A stretch of DNA of 41,030 nucleotides, taken from Sphaerochaeta sp. UBA5849 (GTDB lineage: Bacteria; Spirochaetota; Spirochaetia; Sphaerochaetales; Sphaerochaetaceae). Positions 7,724 through 15,896 of this stretch are shown in pieces (position 1 is the first letter of the stretch; every line of letters starts with the position of its first letter). Position numbers and translations under genes: made by a program. The notes under the pieces are model-generated. The model was not told the DNA's origin, did no database searches, and worked only from the letters and a program-made list of their open reading frames with translations. The stretch covers positions 1 to 41,030 of the forward strand of contig DJGJ01000065.1 of NCBI GenBank assembly GCA_002432715.1. The letters are read 5' to 3'.

Positions 7724-7747
7724 CAAGGAGGGGGAGACCCCTCCTTG
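7724..7747. terminator. Stem-loop between convergent livF and ROK genes
   Basis: A perfect 10-bp stem (CAAGGAGGGG with CCCCTCCTTG) closes a GAGA tetraloop. No T tract follows on either strand, so it may act as an RNA-stability end or a weak bidirectional terminator. Confidence 0.6.
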
Positions 7748-7820
7748 GTGTGTGAAGAGGGAACTTAGTGATGACCGGTATCTCTGATACGGTCAACTTG
7801 AGAGCAGATAATTACTTTTT

Positions 7821-9029
7821 TTACTCCTCGTTCACAAACGCCCCATTGTGGATAAGGGTGCTGATGCACAGCATCGCAGATCCTATGACGCCGATGCTGT
7901 CGCCGAACTTGGTGACGTTCACATCAAAGTCGCTCTTGATCCAAGGAGTTGCCTCGGTGATGATGGCGCGTCTGATGGAGTCGACATACTGTAAGCCGAA
8001 CTCACACAGGTTGCCGCCGAGCACCACCGCCTTCGGGTCGTAGAATACCACCAGGCTGCCTACCATGGATCCGATGGTGTGGGCGCTTTCATCCACCATC
8101 TGGATGATCTGGCTGTCACGGCGTCGGATGGCCTCCTTGAGATCGGAGAGCTGCAGATACCCTTTCTCTTCTACCACCTTCTGCAGGAACGGATTCTGCT
8201 TGGTGTGAGCCAACAGCTCGGCCCGCTTGAGCAATGCACTGCCTCCGGCGATGGCTTCAAGGCATCCGACCTTGCCGCACTTGCACTGCTGCGTGTTGCC
8301 GTCGACCCTCATGTGCCCGATATTGCCGCTCATACCACTGTTGCCACGATAAATCGAGCCTTGCACGATCATGCCCGCCCCGATACCGGCACCCAGCTTG
8401 ATGAACAGGATGTCCTTGCCCCGGTACTGCTCGGACAAGAATGCTTCCCCGAAGGCCATGGTGTTCACTTCGTTGTCCACGAAGACCGGACATGCGTAGA
8501 GCTTTTCCAGTTTCGGTCCAACCGGATAGTGATGCCAGCCGGGCATGAAAGCAGGGTGTACCGCATACCCTCCGGCAAAATCGACCGGGGAGGGTAGTCC
8601 CACCCCGATGCCGAGGATGGCGGTCTCCCGCTCCTTGAGGCTTTCCTGCAGTGCTTTGATGGTTTGGGAGATCTGCTTGAGAATTGCATCGGGGCCGTCG
8701 ACATAGTCGATGGTGATGCATTGTTCTTTCAGTAAGTTGCCCATGATATCACAGGCTCCAACAGCACAGCAGTCGGCATCCAGTTCGATACCGATGAACA
8801 GGCCGCGGTTCTGGTTGATGACCAGACTCTTGCGCTTGTCTTGGCCTTCGAGGGGTTGTTCCAAGAGAATCCCGTCTTCGAGCAGCTTGTCCACATTGGC
8901 GGTGATGGTGCTGCGCGAAAACCCGCTGAGCCTGCTGAGCTCGGCTCGGGTGATGGTTTTTTCATTCCACACAAGTTGGATGATGGTGTGGATGGCTAGG
9001 TTGGAACAGCAGTCGGTGATTCGTTTCAT
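7821..9029 (-). CDS. ROK-family transcriptional repressor (NagC/XylR type)
   Basis: This 402-residue protein begins with a winged helix-turn-helix (about residues 10-60: ITRAELSRLSGFSRSTITANVDKLLEDGIL). A ROK sugar-binding/kinase-like domain follows: LFIGIELDADCCAVGA, VFVDNEVNTMAFGE, the catalytic-loop region GAGIGAGMIVQGSIYRGNSG, and the zinc motif CKCGKVGCLEA. The ATG at 9029 is chosen because the helix-turn-helix begins soon after it; the open frame runs 61 codons further but over the promoter. It is divergent from a sugar ABC transporter and dehydrogenase cluster, and an exact inverted repeat sits between the two promoters. It probably represses that cluster, and itself, until a sugar ligand binds. 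Confidence 0.92.
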   Translation of the reverse strand: MKRITDCCSNLAIHTIIQLVWNEKTITRAELSRLSGFSRSTITANVDKLLEDGILLEQPLEGQDKRKSLVINQNRGLFIGIELDADCCAVGACDIMGNLLKEQCITIDYVDGPDAILKQISQTIKALQESLKERETAILGIGVGLPSPVDFAGGYAVHPAFMPGWHHYPVGPKLEKLYACPVFVDNEVNTMAFGEAFLSEQYRGKDILFIKLGAGIGAGMIVQGSIYRGNSGMSGNIGHMRVDGNTQQCKCGKVGCLEAIAGGSALLKRAELLAHTKQNPFLQKVVEEKGYLQLSDLKEAIRRRDSQIIQMVDESAHTIGSMVGSLVVFYDPKAVVLGGNLCEFGLQYVDSIRRAIITEATPWIKSDFDVNVTKFGDSIGVIGSAMLCISTLIHNGAFVNEE

Positions 9030-9074
9030 AGGCTCAGCATACTGCAAAACGGCTGGAGTTGGTAGATAGAATGA

Positions 9075-9145
9075 CATATAGGATACAAATAATGTTCGAC
9101 AATCGAACAAAAAAGTTTGACAAATGAAAAATACTCCCTTATGCT
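9075..9145. promoter_or_regulatory. Divergent promoters with ROK operator
   Basis: Rightward promoter: TTGACA (9117-9122), 17-bp spacer, TATGCT (9140-9145). Leftward promoter: TTGTCG (9102-9097), 16-bp spacer, TATATG (9080-9075). The exact inverted repeat TGTTCGA-CAA-TCGAACA (9093-9109) covers the leftward -35 and lies just upstream of the rightward -35, a good position for controlling both directions. Confidence 0.72.
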
Positions 9146-9189
9146 GAAGCTGTACCAGACTTGAAACGACCCTTTTGAAGGAGCCGAAC

Positions 9190-10080
9190 ATGCAACTGCA
9201 ACGAAAGCACAAGGATTGGATATGGGCCTATCTCTTCATAGCCCCCACTGTGTTGGGCCTGTATATCTTCTTCCTCTATCCCATGGTGAGTTCAGTCTTC
9301 ATCTCCTTCACCAAATGGAATCATCTGAGTGCTCCCCAATACATAGGACTTTCAAACTACAAGCGGCTCTTTCAGGATCCAACCATCTGGCTCGAATTCA
9401 AGAACACCATGTTCTTCGTGCTGGCATCAGTACCTTTGACCGTCGGCATTTCGCTCTTTCTTGCCAATGCCCTGAATAAGAAACAACTCATGGGAAAGGG
9501 AGTATTCCGAACGATTTTCTTCCTTCCTTATGTCATACTGCCGGTTATTACAGCCCAGATTTTCATGATCGTCTTCAACTCCCGCTACGGTCTGGTAAAC
9601 GGTCTGCTCAGGATTATGAACCTCCCGCAACCGGCTTGGTTCAGCAATGCCTTGCTGACCCGGTTCGTCATAGTCCTGGTGACGTTGTGGGCGAGCATCG
9701 GGTACTTTACCGTCATTCTTCTTGCAGGCCTTCAGAATATTTCACCTCAGTACTATGAAGCTTGCGACATCGACGGTGGCTCGTGGTGGGTGAAATTTCT
9801 GCACATCACCTTCCCTCTGGTTACCCCGCAACTGTTCTTCTGCCTTGTGCTCGCGATCATCAACAGCTTCAAGATGTTCGACTACATCTTTGTATTCGGC
9901 AAGAGCAATGTGATCGTCAGGGAGAACATCCGTACCATGGCCTTCGGCATCTACGAACGGGGGTTCACCTATCTGGAAATGGGGTATGCGTCAGCAGAGG
10001 CAATTATTTTCTCCCTGATTGTACTTTCCGTAACCATTTTGCAGAACGTCGGTCAGAAGCACTGGGTGCACTACAGCTGA
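9190..10080 (+). CDS. Carbohydrate ABC transporter permease (CUT1, MalF/UgpA type)
   Basis: This 296-residue protein has six predicted membrane segments, starting WIWAYLFIAPTVLGLYIFFLYPM. Its EAA coupling loop is YEACDIDGGSWWVKFLHITFPLVTPQ. The ATG at 9190 has GAAGGAG six bases upstream; a TTG five codons earlier lies inside that site. It forms the sugar channel with the next gene. No ATPase gene is in the operon, so a shared MsmK/UgpC-type ATPase elsewhere is presumably used. Substrate unknown. Confidence 0.92.
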   Translation: MQLQRKHKDWIWAYLFIAPTVLGLYIFFLYPMVSSVFISFTKWNHLSAPQYIGLSNYKRLFQDPTIWLEFKNTMFFVLASVPLTVGISLFLANALNKKQLMGKGVFRTIFFLPYVILPVITAQIFMIVFNSRYGLVNGLLRIMNLPQPAWFSNALLTRFVIVLVTLWASIGYFTVILLAGLQNISPQYYEACDIDGGSWWVKFLHITFPLVTPQLFFCLVLAIINSFKMFDYIFVFGKSNVIVRENIRTMAFGIYERGFTYLEMGYASAEAIIFSLIVLSVTILQNVGQKHWVHYS

Positions 10081-10091
10081 GGAGGCAAGCC

Positions 10092-10925
10092 ATGAGAAAA
10101 TTGAATAAAACATGGGGAATCAGCATTGGCTTCTTCGTCCTTGCCGTATTCGCCCTCATCACCTTGGTGCCGTTCTTCTGGATAGTCGTCTCCTCCTTCA
10201 AGACCTATCGTGAGACGGTGCAGATTCCCGTGGTTTTTTTCCCGGCAAGCTTCACCAATCTGGACAACTACAAAGAGCTGTTCGGCAGGCTGAACTTTCT
10301 CTCGTATTACAAGAACAACATCATCAACACCATCGGCATCACCTTCCCCCAGCTGTTTCTCTCCTCGCTTGCAGCCTATGCATTCGCCCGTATCGACTTT
10401 CCCTTCAAGAATGTGATTTTCGTATCCCTGCTGCTGGCCCTGATGATCCCCATCCAGATGATTCTCATGCCCCGCTACAAGCTTATTCTCGACCTGGGGC
10501 TCTTCGACTCCTATCTGGGCATCATCATCCCCAGCATTCCCAGCGTGACAACGACCTTCTACATGCGCCAGCAGATCATGAGCCTGCCGCGGTCGCTGGA
10601 TGAGTCCGCCTACCTCGATGGGGCGGGGCATTTCAGGATTTTTTGGTCCATTCTGCTGCCGCTCTGCCATAGTGCATTGCTCGCAACCGGTATCATGTGC
10701 CTGGTCTTCAGCTGGAACGACTTCCTTTGGCCGTTGGTGGTGATCAATTCGACAGAGAAGTACACCCTGTCCATCGCTGTCGCCAACCTGCAAGGTCAGC
10801 ACCTGACCAGGGACAACCTGCTGCTTACTGCAGCGGTGGTGGTATCGCTGCCGATGGTTGCGGTGTTCATCATCAGCCAACGGTATTTCATCGAAGGCAT
10901 CGCCTTGTCGGGAATCAAGGAATAA
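10092..10925 (+). CDS. Carbohydrate ABC transporter permease (CUT1, MalG/UgpE type)
   Basis: This 277-residue protein has six membrane segments. The first is followed by the conserved FFWIVVSSFKTYRET, and the EAA loop is DESAYLDGAGHFRIFWSILLPLCHS. FSWNDFLWPLVVI near residue 210 is typical of MalG-like partners. GGAGG precedes the ATG; the longer open frame upstream is within the previous gene. It is 11 bases from the first permease and 50 bases from the binding protein gene. Confidence 0.92.
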   Translation: MRKLNKTWGISIGFFVLAVFALITLVPFFWIVVSSFKTYRETVQIPVVFFPASFTNLDNYKELFGRLNFLSYYKNNIINTIGITFPQLFLSSLAAYAFARIDFPFKNVIFVSLLLALMIPIQMILMPRYKLILDLGLFDSYLGIIIPSIPSVTTTFYMRQQIMSLPRSLDESAYLDGAGHFRIFWSILLPLCHSALLATGIMCLVFSWNDFLWPLVVINSTEKYTLSIAVANLQGQHLTRDNLLLTAAVVVSLPMVAVFIISQRYFIEGIALSGIKE

Positions 10926-10975
10926 CCGCATTCATATCCAGAATATGCTGGATTGAAATACAACAGGAGGAATCT

Positions 10976-12232
10976 ATGAAAAAGGATCTGAGAACCGTCT
11001 TGGTGGCTATGCTGCTCATCGCCTTGTCATTGAACAGTTTGTTTGCGGCCGGAGGAGCCGAAGCAAAACCGCAGGAAACGAAAACGATCAACTTCTGGTA
11101 CTGGGACCAGAATGGTGAGGAAGTCTACAAGAAAATGATTGCAGAGTTTGAGGCCCAGAATGCAGGAATCAAGGTAAACATGTCGATCATTCCCTGGTCC
11201 GACTACTGGACCAAGCTGCAGATGGCACTGCCAACCGGAACCGGACCCGATGTATTCTGGCTCAACCATCCCAATGCCGTGTCCTATCTTCCTACCGGTT
11301 TGATCATGAACCTCGAGCCCTACAAGGACCAAATCAAGTTTGAGAACTTCAACTCCATCTACTCTGAGCCGTTCATGCATGAAGGCAGCCGCTATGGTGT
11401 ACCCATCTTCTTCGACTCGGTCATTTTGTACTACAACAAAGCCATGTTCGACAAAGCCGGTCTTGCCTATCCCGACGACAGCTGGACCTGGGACGATTAT
11501 CTCAACGCCAGTGCCAAGCTGACCATCAAGGACAAGGGCACCACCATCCAGTACGGCACCATCGCCGACCCCGACATGCAAAGCGGAGCTTCCAACTTCA
11601 TCCTGCAGAATGGTGGAACACTGTTCAGCGAAGACCGCATGAAGCTTGTGATCGACACTCCCGAGGGAAGGGAAGCAGCCCAGTTCCTGCTCGACCTGAT
11701 CTACAAGTACGGCTATTCACCGACGGTCAGCGAGATGCGTGAGATCACCAAGGCCACCATGTTCCAGTCAGGCATGGTTGCCATGATCACCAACCACACC
11801 GGCATCCTCAAGCAGTTTGCAGAGATTCTGGGTCCGGATCTGGGCATTGCCCCGATGCCCAAGCAGAAGCAGCGTGCCAGCATCTACCACAACCTCGGCT
11901 ATGTGGCCTCGGCGAAGACCAAGCATCCTGAGGAAGTTATGAAGTTCATGTCCTACCTTGCCAGCGAACGGCATGCAACTTTGCTTTCCAGTGTTTGGGC
12001 ACCATGCTACAATGGCGGAGCAGAACTTTTCTTCAAGGAGTACAGCTGGCTTGACACCAAGGCTATTGTGGATACCGTCAACTACGGCTATCCGCTTCCA
12101 ATCTCCGGCAAGAATGCTGGGCCCGTGTACACCTTGTTGAACAACGAGATGGACAAGGTGTTCATGCAGCCGCAGCTGGGAAACGGCCTTGCAGAGATTG
12201 AGAAAGTCATCAACGCAGAAATCAACAAATAA
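10976..12232 (+). CDS. Carbohydrate ABC transporter substrate-binding protein (CUT1)
   Basis: This 418-residue family 1 extracellular sugar-binding protein has a signal ending SLFAAGGAEAKPQ without a lipobox cysteine. The mature start INFWYWDQNGEEVYKKMIAEFEAQNAGIKVN, the segment GTGPDVFWLNHPNA and the hinge PIFFDSVILYYNKAMFDKAGL are characteristic. AGGAGG precedes the ATG by six bases. It is the third gene of the ROK-controlled cluster, and a long stem-loop follows before the dehydrogenase genes, probably to keep the binding protein mRNA abundant. Ligand not predictable; the three dehydrogenases downstream suggest a polyol, inositol or modified sugar. Confidence 0.92.
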   Translation: MKKDLRTVLVAMLLIALSLNSLFAAGGAEAKPQETKTINFWYWDQNGEEVYKKMIAEFEAQNAGIKVNMSIIPWSDYWTKLQMALPTGTGPDVFWLNHPNAVSYLPTGLIMNLEPYKDQIKFENFNSIYSEPFMHEGSRYGVPIFFDSVILYYNKAMFDKAGLAYPDDSWTWDDYLNASAKLTIKDKGTTIQYGTIADPDMQSGASNFILQNGGTLFSEDRMKLVIDTPEGREAAQFLLDLIYKYGYSPTVSEMREITKATMFQSGMVAMITNHTGILKQFAEILGPDLGIAPMPKQKQRASIYHNLGYVASAKTKHPEEVMKFMSYLASERHATLLSSVWAPCYNGGAELFFKEYSWLDTKAIVDTVNYGYPLPISGKNAGPVYTLLNNEMDKVFMQPQLGNGLAEIEKVINAEINK

Positions 12233-12246
12233 CCATGCTATCATCA

Positions 12247-12272
12247 GGTTGCGCCCCGAACGGGGTGCAACC
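12247..12272 (+). terminator. GC-rich stem-loop after the sugar-binding protein gene
   Basis: GGTTGCGCCCC pairs with GGGGTGCAACC (11 bp, one G-U) around GAAC. There is no T tract, so an mRNA-stabilising or attenuating hairpin is more likely than full termination, because an AGGAGGG site and the next gene follow at once. Confidence 0.6.
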
Positions 12273-12293
12273 ACATAATCCAGGAGGGAACCA

Positions 12294-13547
12294 ATGGAGC
12301 CGATTCGTGTAGCACTGCTTGGGGCAGGAAGTAGGGGAACTCATGTATATGCCGCCTATGCAAAAGCACATCCCCAGGAGATGAGAATTGTTGCGGTCGC
12401 AGAACCCGATGATGTCAAACGACAGCACATCGTTGAGGAGCATGCTGTAAAGACTGCCTATGCAGTAAAGGATTGGCATGACTTGTTTGTCGTCAAGCAG
12501 GACTTCGATGCGGTGGTCATCGCCACTCAGGATACCATGCATCGCGATGCAATCCTGGCAGCCATTGAGAAGCAGTACCATATACTCTGTGAAAAGCCCA
12601 TCGTCACCACCCTTGAGGACAGCAAAACCATTGCCCGGGCCTCCCAAAACTTCTCCAAAGTATTCGTCATCTCCCATGTGCTTCGTTACTCCCCCTTCTT
12701 CACCCGCGTCAAGAAGTTGATCGCCCAGGGTGAGCTGGGAAGACTCATCGGCATCGAGCTGGATGAGTGTGTAGGCCACATTCACATGTCCCACAGCTTT
12801 GTCAGGGGGCACTGGAACAACAGCAACACCTCGGCTCCCATGATTCTTGCCAAGAGCTGCCATGACATGGATATCCTGCTCTACCTGGCCGGCGCCGATT
12901 GCACCTCGCTCAGCTCCTACGGCGACCTGTACCATTTCAGGCAAGAGAATGCGCCGGAGGGCGCCCCGCTTCGGTGCACCGACAACTGCCCGCACTATGA
13001 AGCATGCCCGTATGCAGCACAAAAGATTTACCTTGGAAAAAACACCGCATGGCCGGTGGATGTCATAACCACCGATCTCTCGGTTGAAGGCAGGCTCAAA
13101 GCCTTGCAACAAGGTCCGTGGGGCCGTTGTGTCTACCACTGCGACAACAATGTCGTCGACCACCAGACGGTGAATGCACAGTTCGCCAACGGCGTCATCG
13201 CCACCTTCACCATGAGCGGCTTTACGATGACCACCCATCGGGGCCTGAGGCTGATGGGCACCCAGGCCGAGTTGGTCGGAGACATGGAGAAGGGGATCAT
13301 TACGATTAACTATTTCTCATCGCGGGACAAGAAAACCATCGAGATAGAGACCTCCCCAGAGGGGCACAGCGGCAGTGATGAGCTGTTCGTAGCCGATTTT
13401 GTCCGCCAGGTGCGGGCGAACAACACCAACGGAGAAACCAGTGTCGCTTCCTCCTTGCAGAGTCACTCCATGGCTTTTGCTGCCGAGGCTTCGCGTCTTG
13501 AGAATGGAAAATGCATGCAAGTCGCCGATTTCGGCAAGCAGGAATAA
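12294..13547 (+). CDS. Gfo/Idh/MocA-family oxidoreductase with cysteine motif
   Basis: This 417-residue NAD(P)-dependent dehydrogenase has the Rossmann motif LLGAGSRGTHVYA (residues 8-20), CEKPIVTT (about 97-104), and a C-terminal alpha/beta substrate domain with KSCHDMDILLYLAGAD, where the Asp/His pair is expected to be catalytic. About residues 222-248 carry CTDNCPHYEACPYAAQKIYL, a four-cysteine segment found in a Gfo/Idh/MocA subgroup that may bind metal. Family members oxidise hydroxyls of sugars, inositols or glycosides. It is the first of three paralogues, 61 bases after the binding protein gene. Confidence 0.9.
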   Translation: MEPIRVALLGAGSRGTHVYAAYAKAHPQEMRIVAVAEPDDVKRQHIVEEHAVKTAYAVKDWHDLFVVKQDFDAVVIATQDTMHRDAILAAIEKQYHILCEKPIVTTLEDSKTIARASQNFSKVFVISHVLRYSPFFTRVKKLIAQGELGRLIGIELDECVGHIHMSHSFVRGHWNNSNTSAPMILAKSCHDMDILLYLAGADCTSLSSYGDLYHFRQENAPEGAPLRCTDNCPHYEACPYAAQKIYLGKNTAWPVDVITTDLSVEGRLKALQQGPWGRCVYHCDNNVVDHQTVNAQFANGVIATFTMSGFTMTTHRGLRLMGTQAELVGDMEKGIITINYFSSRDKKTIEIETSPEGHSGSDELFVADFVRQVRANNTNGETSVASSLQSHSMAFAAEASRLENGKCMQVADFGKQE

Positions 13548-13559
13548 GGAGCTCAGAGC

Positions 13560-14549
13560 ATGATACGAATTGCATTGGTGGGCTGCGGTACGATGGGGGA
13601 AACCCATGCCCATGCCTACACTTCGCTTGAGGATGCCAAGGTGGTTGCAGTCTGTGACATCAGGAGCCACCATGCCGAAGCCTTGGCATCACTCTTGGGT
13701 TGTGAAGCCTTCACCTCCTATGAAGAGATGAAAAAGAAGGCCGACTATGATGTATTGGATATCTGCCTGCCCACCTATCTTCACAGCCGGTATGCCATCG
13801 ATGCCATGAAGAGCGGCAAGCACGTCTTCTGCGAGAAGCCCATAGCCCTCACCCTTGAGGATGCCAACCGCATGGTTGAAACAGCCGAAGAGAACAAGGT
13901 TACCTTCTCCGTCGGCCATGTGTTGCGCTTCTTCCCCCAATATCAGACGGCGGCCGATCAGATCAAGGCCGGCCGAATAGGAACACCTGCACTATTGAGG
14001 ACTACACGCAATCAGGCATTCCCCGGTTGGAGCTGGGAGAACTGGTATCAGGACTTGGAAAAGAGCGGCGGGCCTGAAGTCGATTTAGCGATTCATGACT
14101 ATGACTGGCTTCTCTGCAACTTTGGTCCGGTGAAGCGCGTCTATGCAAAGAACCTGGGGCCGAAGCATCCAGAGCAGATGCACACTCTGGCCATCCTGCG
14201 CTTTGCAAGCGGGGCAATGGCTCATGTTGAAGCAAGCTGGGCATTGCCCAAGGGCATCGAGTTCCGCACCACCTTTGAATTGGTGGGGACCGACGGCCAA
14301 CTGTGCTATGACTCCACTCGTGATTGTCCACTCAAGACGCAGCTGGGCAGTGATGAGGAGGTTTCGCTGTTCTATGACAACCCGCTCAGCGAGGAGATGA
14401 ATCCATACCGTGCAGAGCTTGCAGCCTTTCTGCATGCTGTAGAGCACAAGACGGAGCCGGTTGTCACAGCCGCCGAAGCCATCGCTGCACTGCACATTGC
14501 ATTGGCGGCCAAAGAGTCGGCCAGAAGCGGGAAGGTGGTACGTCTATGA
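13560..14549 (+). CDS. Gfo/Idh/MocA-family oxidoreductase
   Basis: This 329-residue dehydrogenase has Rossmann motif ALVGCGTMGETHAHAY (residues 4-19), acidic end VVAVCDIR, FCEKPIALT, and the catalytic-type segment GGPEVDLAIHDYDWLLCNFG. This branch resembles inositol 2-dehydrogenase and related sugar dehydrogenases more than glucose-fructose oxidoreductase. AAGGAG precedes the ATG. It is 12 bases downstream of the first paralogue and overlaps the third by four bases. Substrate unassigned. Confidence 0.9.
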   Translation: MIRIALVGCGTMGETHAHAYTSLEDAKVVAVCDIRSHHAEALASLLGCEAFTSYEEMKKKADYDVLDICLPTYLHSRYAIDAMKSGKHVFCEKPIALTLEDANRMVETAEENKVTFSVGHVLRFFPQYQTAADQIKAGRIGTPALLRTTRNQAFPGWSWENWYQDLEKSGGPEVDLAIHDYDWLLCNFGPVKRVYAKNLGPKHPEQMHTLAILRFASGAMAHVEASWALPKGIEFRTTFELVGTDGQLCYDSTRDCPLKTQLGSDEEVSLFYDNPLSEEMNPYRAELAAFLHAVEHKTEPVVTAAEAIAALHIALAAKESARSGKVVRL

Positions 14550-15538
14550 AAGAATCAAGAATCGGAGTTGTCAGCTTTGAGCACATGCATGCACTGAGCT
14601 ACACCCAACAGCTGTTGAAATACCCTGAAGTTGTGCTTGTCGGCATCGCAGATGAGGATGAAAAACGCGGTAAGGAGATGGCTGCCAAATTCCAGACAAC
14701 CTACTATCGGTCCTATGAAGCTTTGCTTGATGAGCAGCTGGACGGGGTGATCATCTGCACCAACAACCGTGACCACGCCAAGGTCAGCATAGCCGCTGCG
14801 AAGAAAGGCCTCCACATTCTGGTTGAAAAGCCGTTTGCAACGACAATTGCTGATGCGAAGGCCATGCTTGCTGCTGCAAGGGAGGCTGGTGTTCAAATAA
14901 TGAACGCCTTTCCGATGCGTTTCAACCCCAATGTAATAGCCGCCAAGAAGAAGATTGATGCCGGTCTGATAGGGGAGGTGCTTACCATCACCTCGATCAA
15001 TCACGGTAAGATTCCCGGGCTTTGGTTCATCGACCCGTCCCTGTCCGGCGGTGGTGCGGTTATGGACCATACGGTGCACTTGGGGGACTTGATCCGCTGG
15101 TTCACCGGCTCTGAAATCAAGAGTGTCTTCTGCGAAAGCGGCGAGCTCTTGCACCATAAGGGCATTGATGACACCGGCTTGGTGATGATCGAACTGGACA
15201 ACGGGGTGTTTGCCACCATCGATTGCTCATGGGCCCACCATACCAACTATCCCATCTGGGCCCAGGTCGATATGCAGATCATCGGGACGAAGGGCGTGAT
15301 CGAGCTCAAAGCTTTCGCCCAGGTGCTGCATCTGGACGATCAGGCCAACCAATGCTTCGAGGATATCAGTTGGAATGAGGGGGGTGATGAGGGCCTGATC
15401 AAGGAGTTTGTCCAGGTGTGTGCAACAGGAAAAACGCCCTTGGTGACCGGCCTCGACGGGCTCAGGGCACTGGAAATCGCTCTTGCCTCCTATGAGTCGA
15501 GCAGGACCAATGAAGCAGTAAGCCTTACGCAGGATTGA
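14546..15538 (+). CDS. Gfo/Idh/MocA-family oxidoreductase with atypical nucleotide loop
   Basis: This 330-residue protein has the family fold markers VEKPFATT (about residues 93-100) and the catalytic-type segment SGGGAVMDHTVHLGDLIRWF (about 168-187). Its N terminus, RIGVVSFEHMHALSYTQ, lacks the usual GxGxxG and has the 'SFxHxHA' variant seen in one subgroup. Cofactor use may therefore differ from its two neighbours, or it may act on a different step. The ATGA overlap with the preceding gene indicates translational coupling. A strong terminator follows the stop codon. Confidence 0.87.
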   Translation: MKESRIGVVSFEHMHALSYTQQLLKYPEVVLVGIADEDEKRGKEMAAKFQTTYYRSYEALLDEQLDGVIICTNNRDHAKVSIAAAKKGLHILVEKPFATTIADAKAMLAAAREAGVQIMNAFPMRFNPNVIAAKKKIDAGLIGEVLTITSINHGKIPGLWFIDPSLSGGGAVMDHTVHLGDLIRWFTGSEIKSVFCESGELLHHKGIDDTGLVMIELDNGVFATIDCSWAHHTNYPIWAQVDMQIIGTKGVIELKAFAQVLHLDDQANQCFEDISWNEGGDEGLIKEFVQVCATGKTPLVTGLDGLRALEIALASYESSRTNEAVSLTQD

Positions 15539-15554
15539 GAAACAGGCTGTTTGA

Positions 15555-15590
15555 AACACCGCTTTGGCGATCGCCAAAGCGGTGTTCTTT
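15555..15590 (+). terminator. Terminator of the ROK-controlled operon
   Basis: A perfect 32-bp palindrome (15555-15586; half-site AACACCGCTTTGGCGA) sits 16 bases after the last stop codon and is followed by CTTT. Confidence 0.85.
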
Positions 15591-15650
15591 GGCGTAACAT
15601 TGAAATGGTTCACAGAAATATGACGAAATATCAGGGATATAGGCCGACTC

Positions 15651-15875
15651 ATGAGACGTGAATATGATTTTTCAAAGGGGACCAAGAATCCTTATGTTTC
15701 CAAATTGCCGAAACAACAAGTAACCATTTGGTTGGATTCAGAAACCATTCTTTATTACAAGCAAATGGCACAGAGAACCGGAATTCCTTATCAGACAATT
15801 ATCAATCTCTATCTTACAGATTGTATGAAGAAGAGTAGGATGTTGGAATTTTCGTTCCCTGAACCATCAAAATGA
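15651..15875 (+). CDS. BrnA-like (CopG-type ribbon-helix-helix) antitoxin, apparently orphan
   Basis: This 74-residue protein has the BrnA/COG3514 layout: an N-terminal YDFSKGTKNPYVSKL segment, then a ribbon-helix-helix QVTIWLDSETILYYKQMAQ, then RTGIPYQTIINLYLTDCMKK, the family's best-conserved stretch. BrnA proteins bind DNA and neutralise BrnT ribonucleases encoded immediately upstream. No BrnT-like frame exists in the 112 bases between the operon terminator and this gene, nor downstream. The ribosome binding site is weak. It may be a solitary regulator or the survivor of a lost pair. Confidence 0.75.
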   Translation: MRREYDFSKGTKNPYVSKLPKQQVTIWLDSETILYYKQMAQRTGIPYQTIINLYLTDCMKKSRMLEFSFPEPSK

Positions 15876-15896
15876 TGAGCAAGGCTGGTCAATCAC

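Noticed and set aside
10071..10931. 286-codon antisense frame opposite the sugar permease
   Set aside because: Shadow of the MalG-type permease gene.
12222..13238. 338-codon antisense frame opposite the first dehydrogenase
   Set aside because: Shadow frame of a conserved Gfo/Idh/MocA gene.
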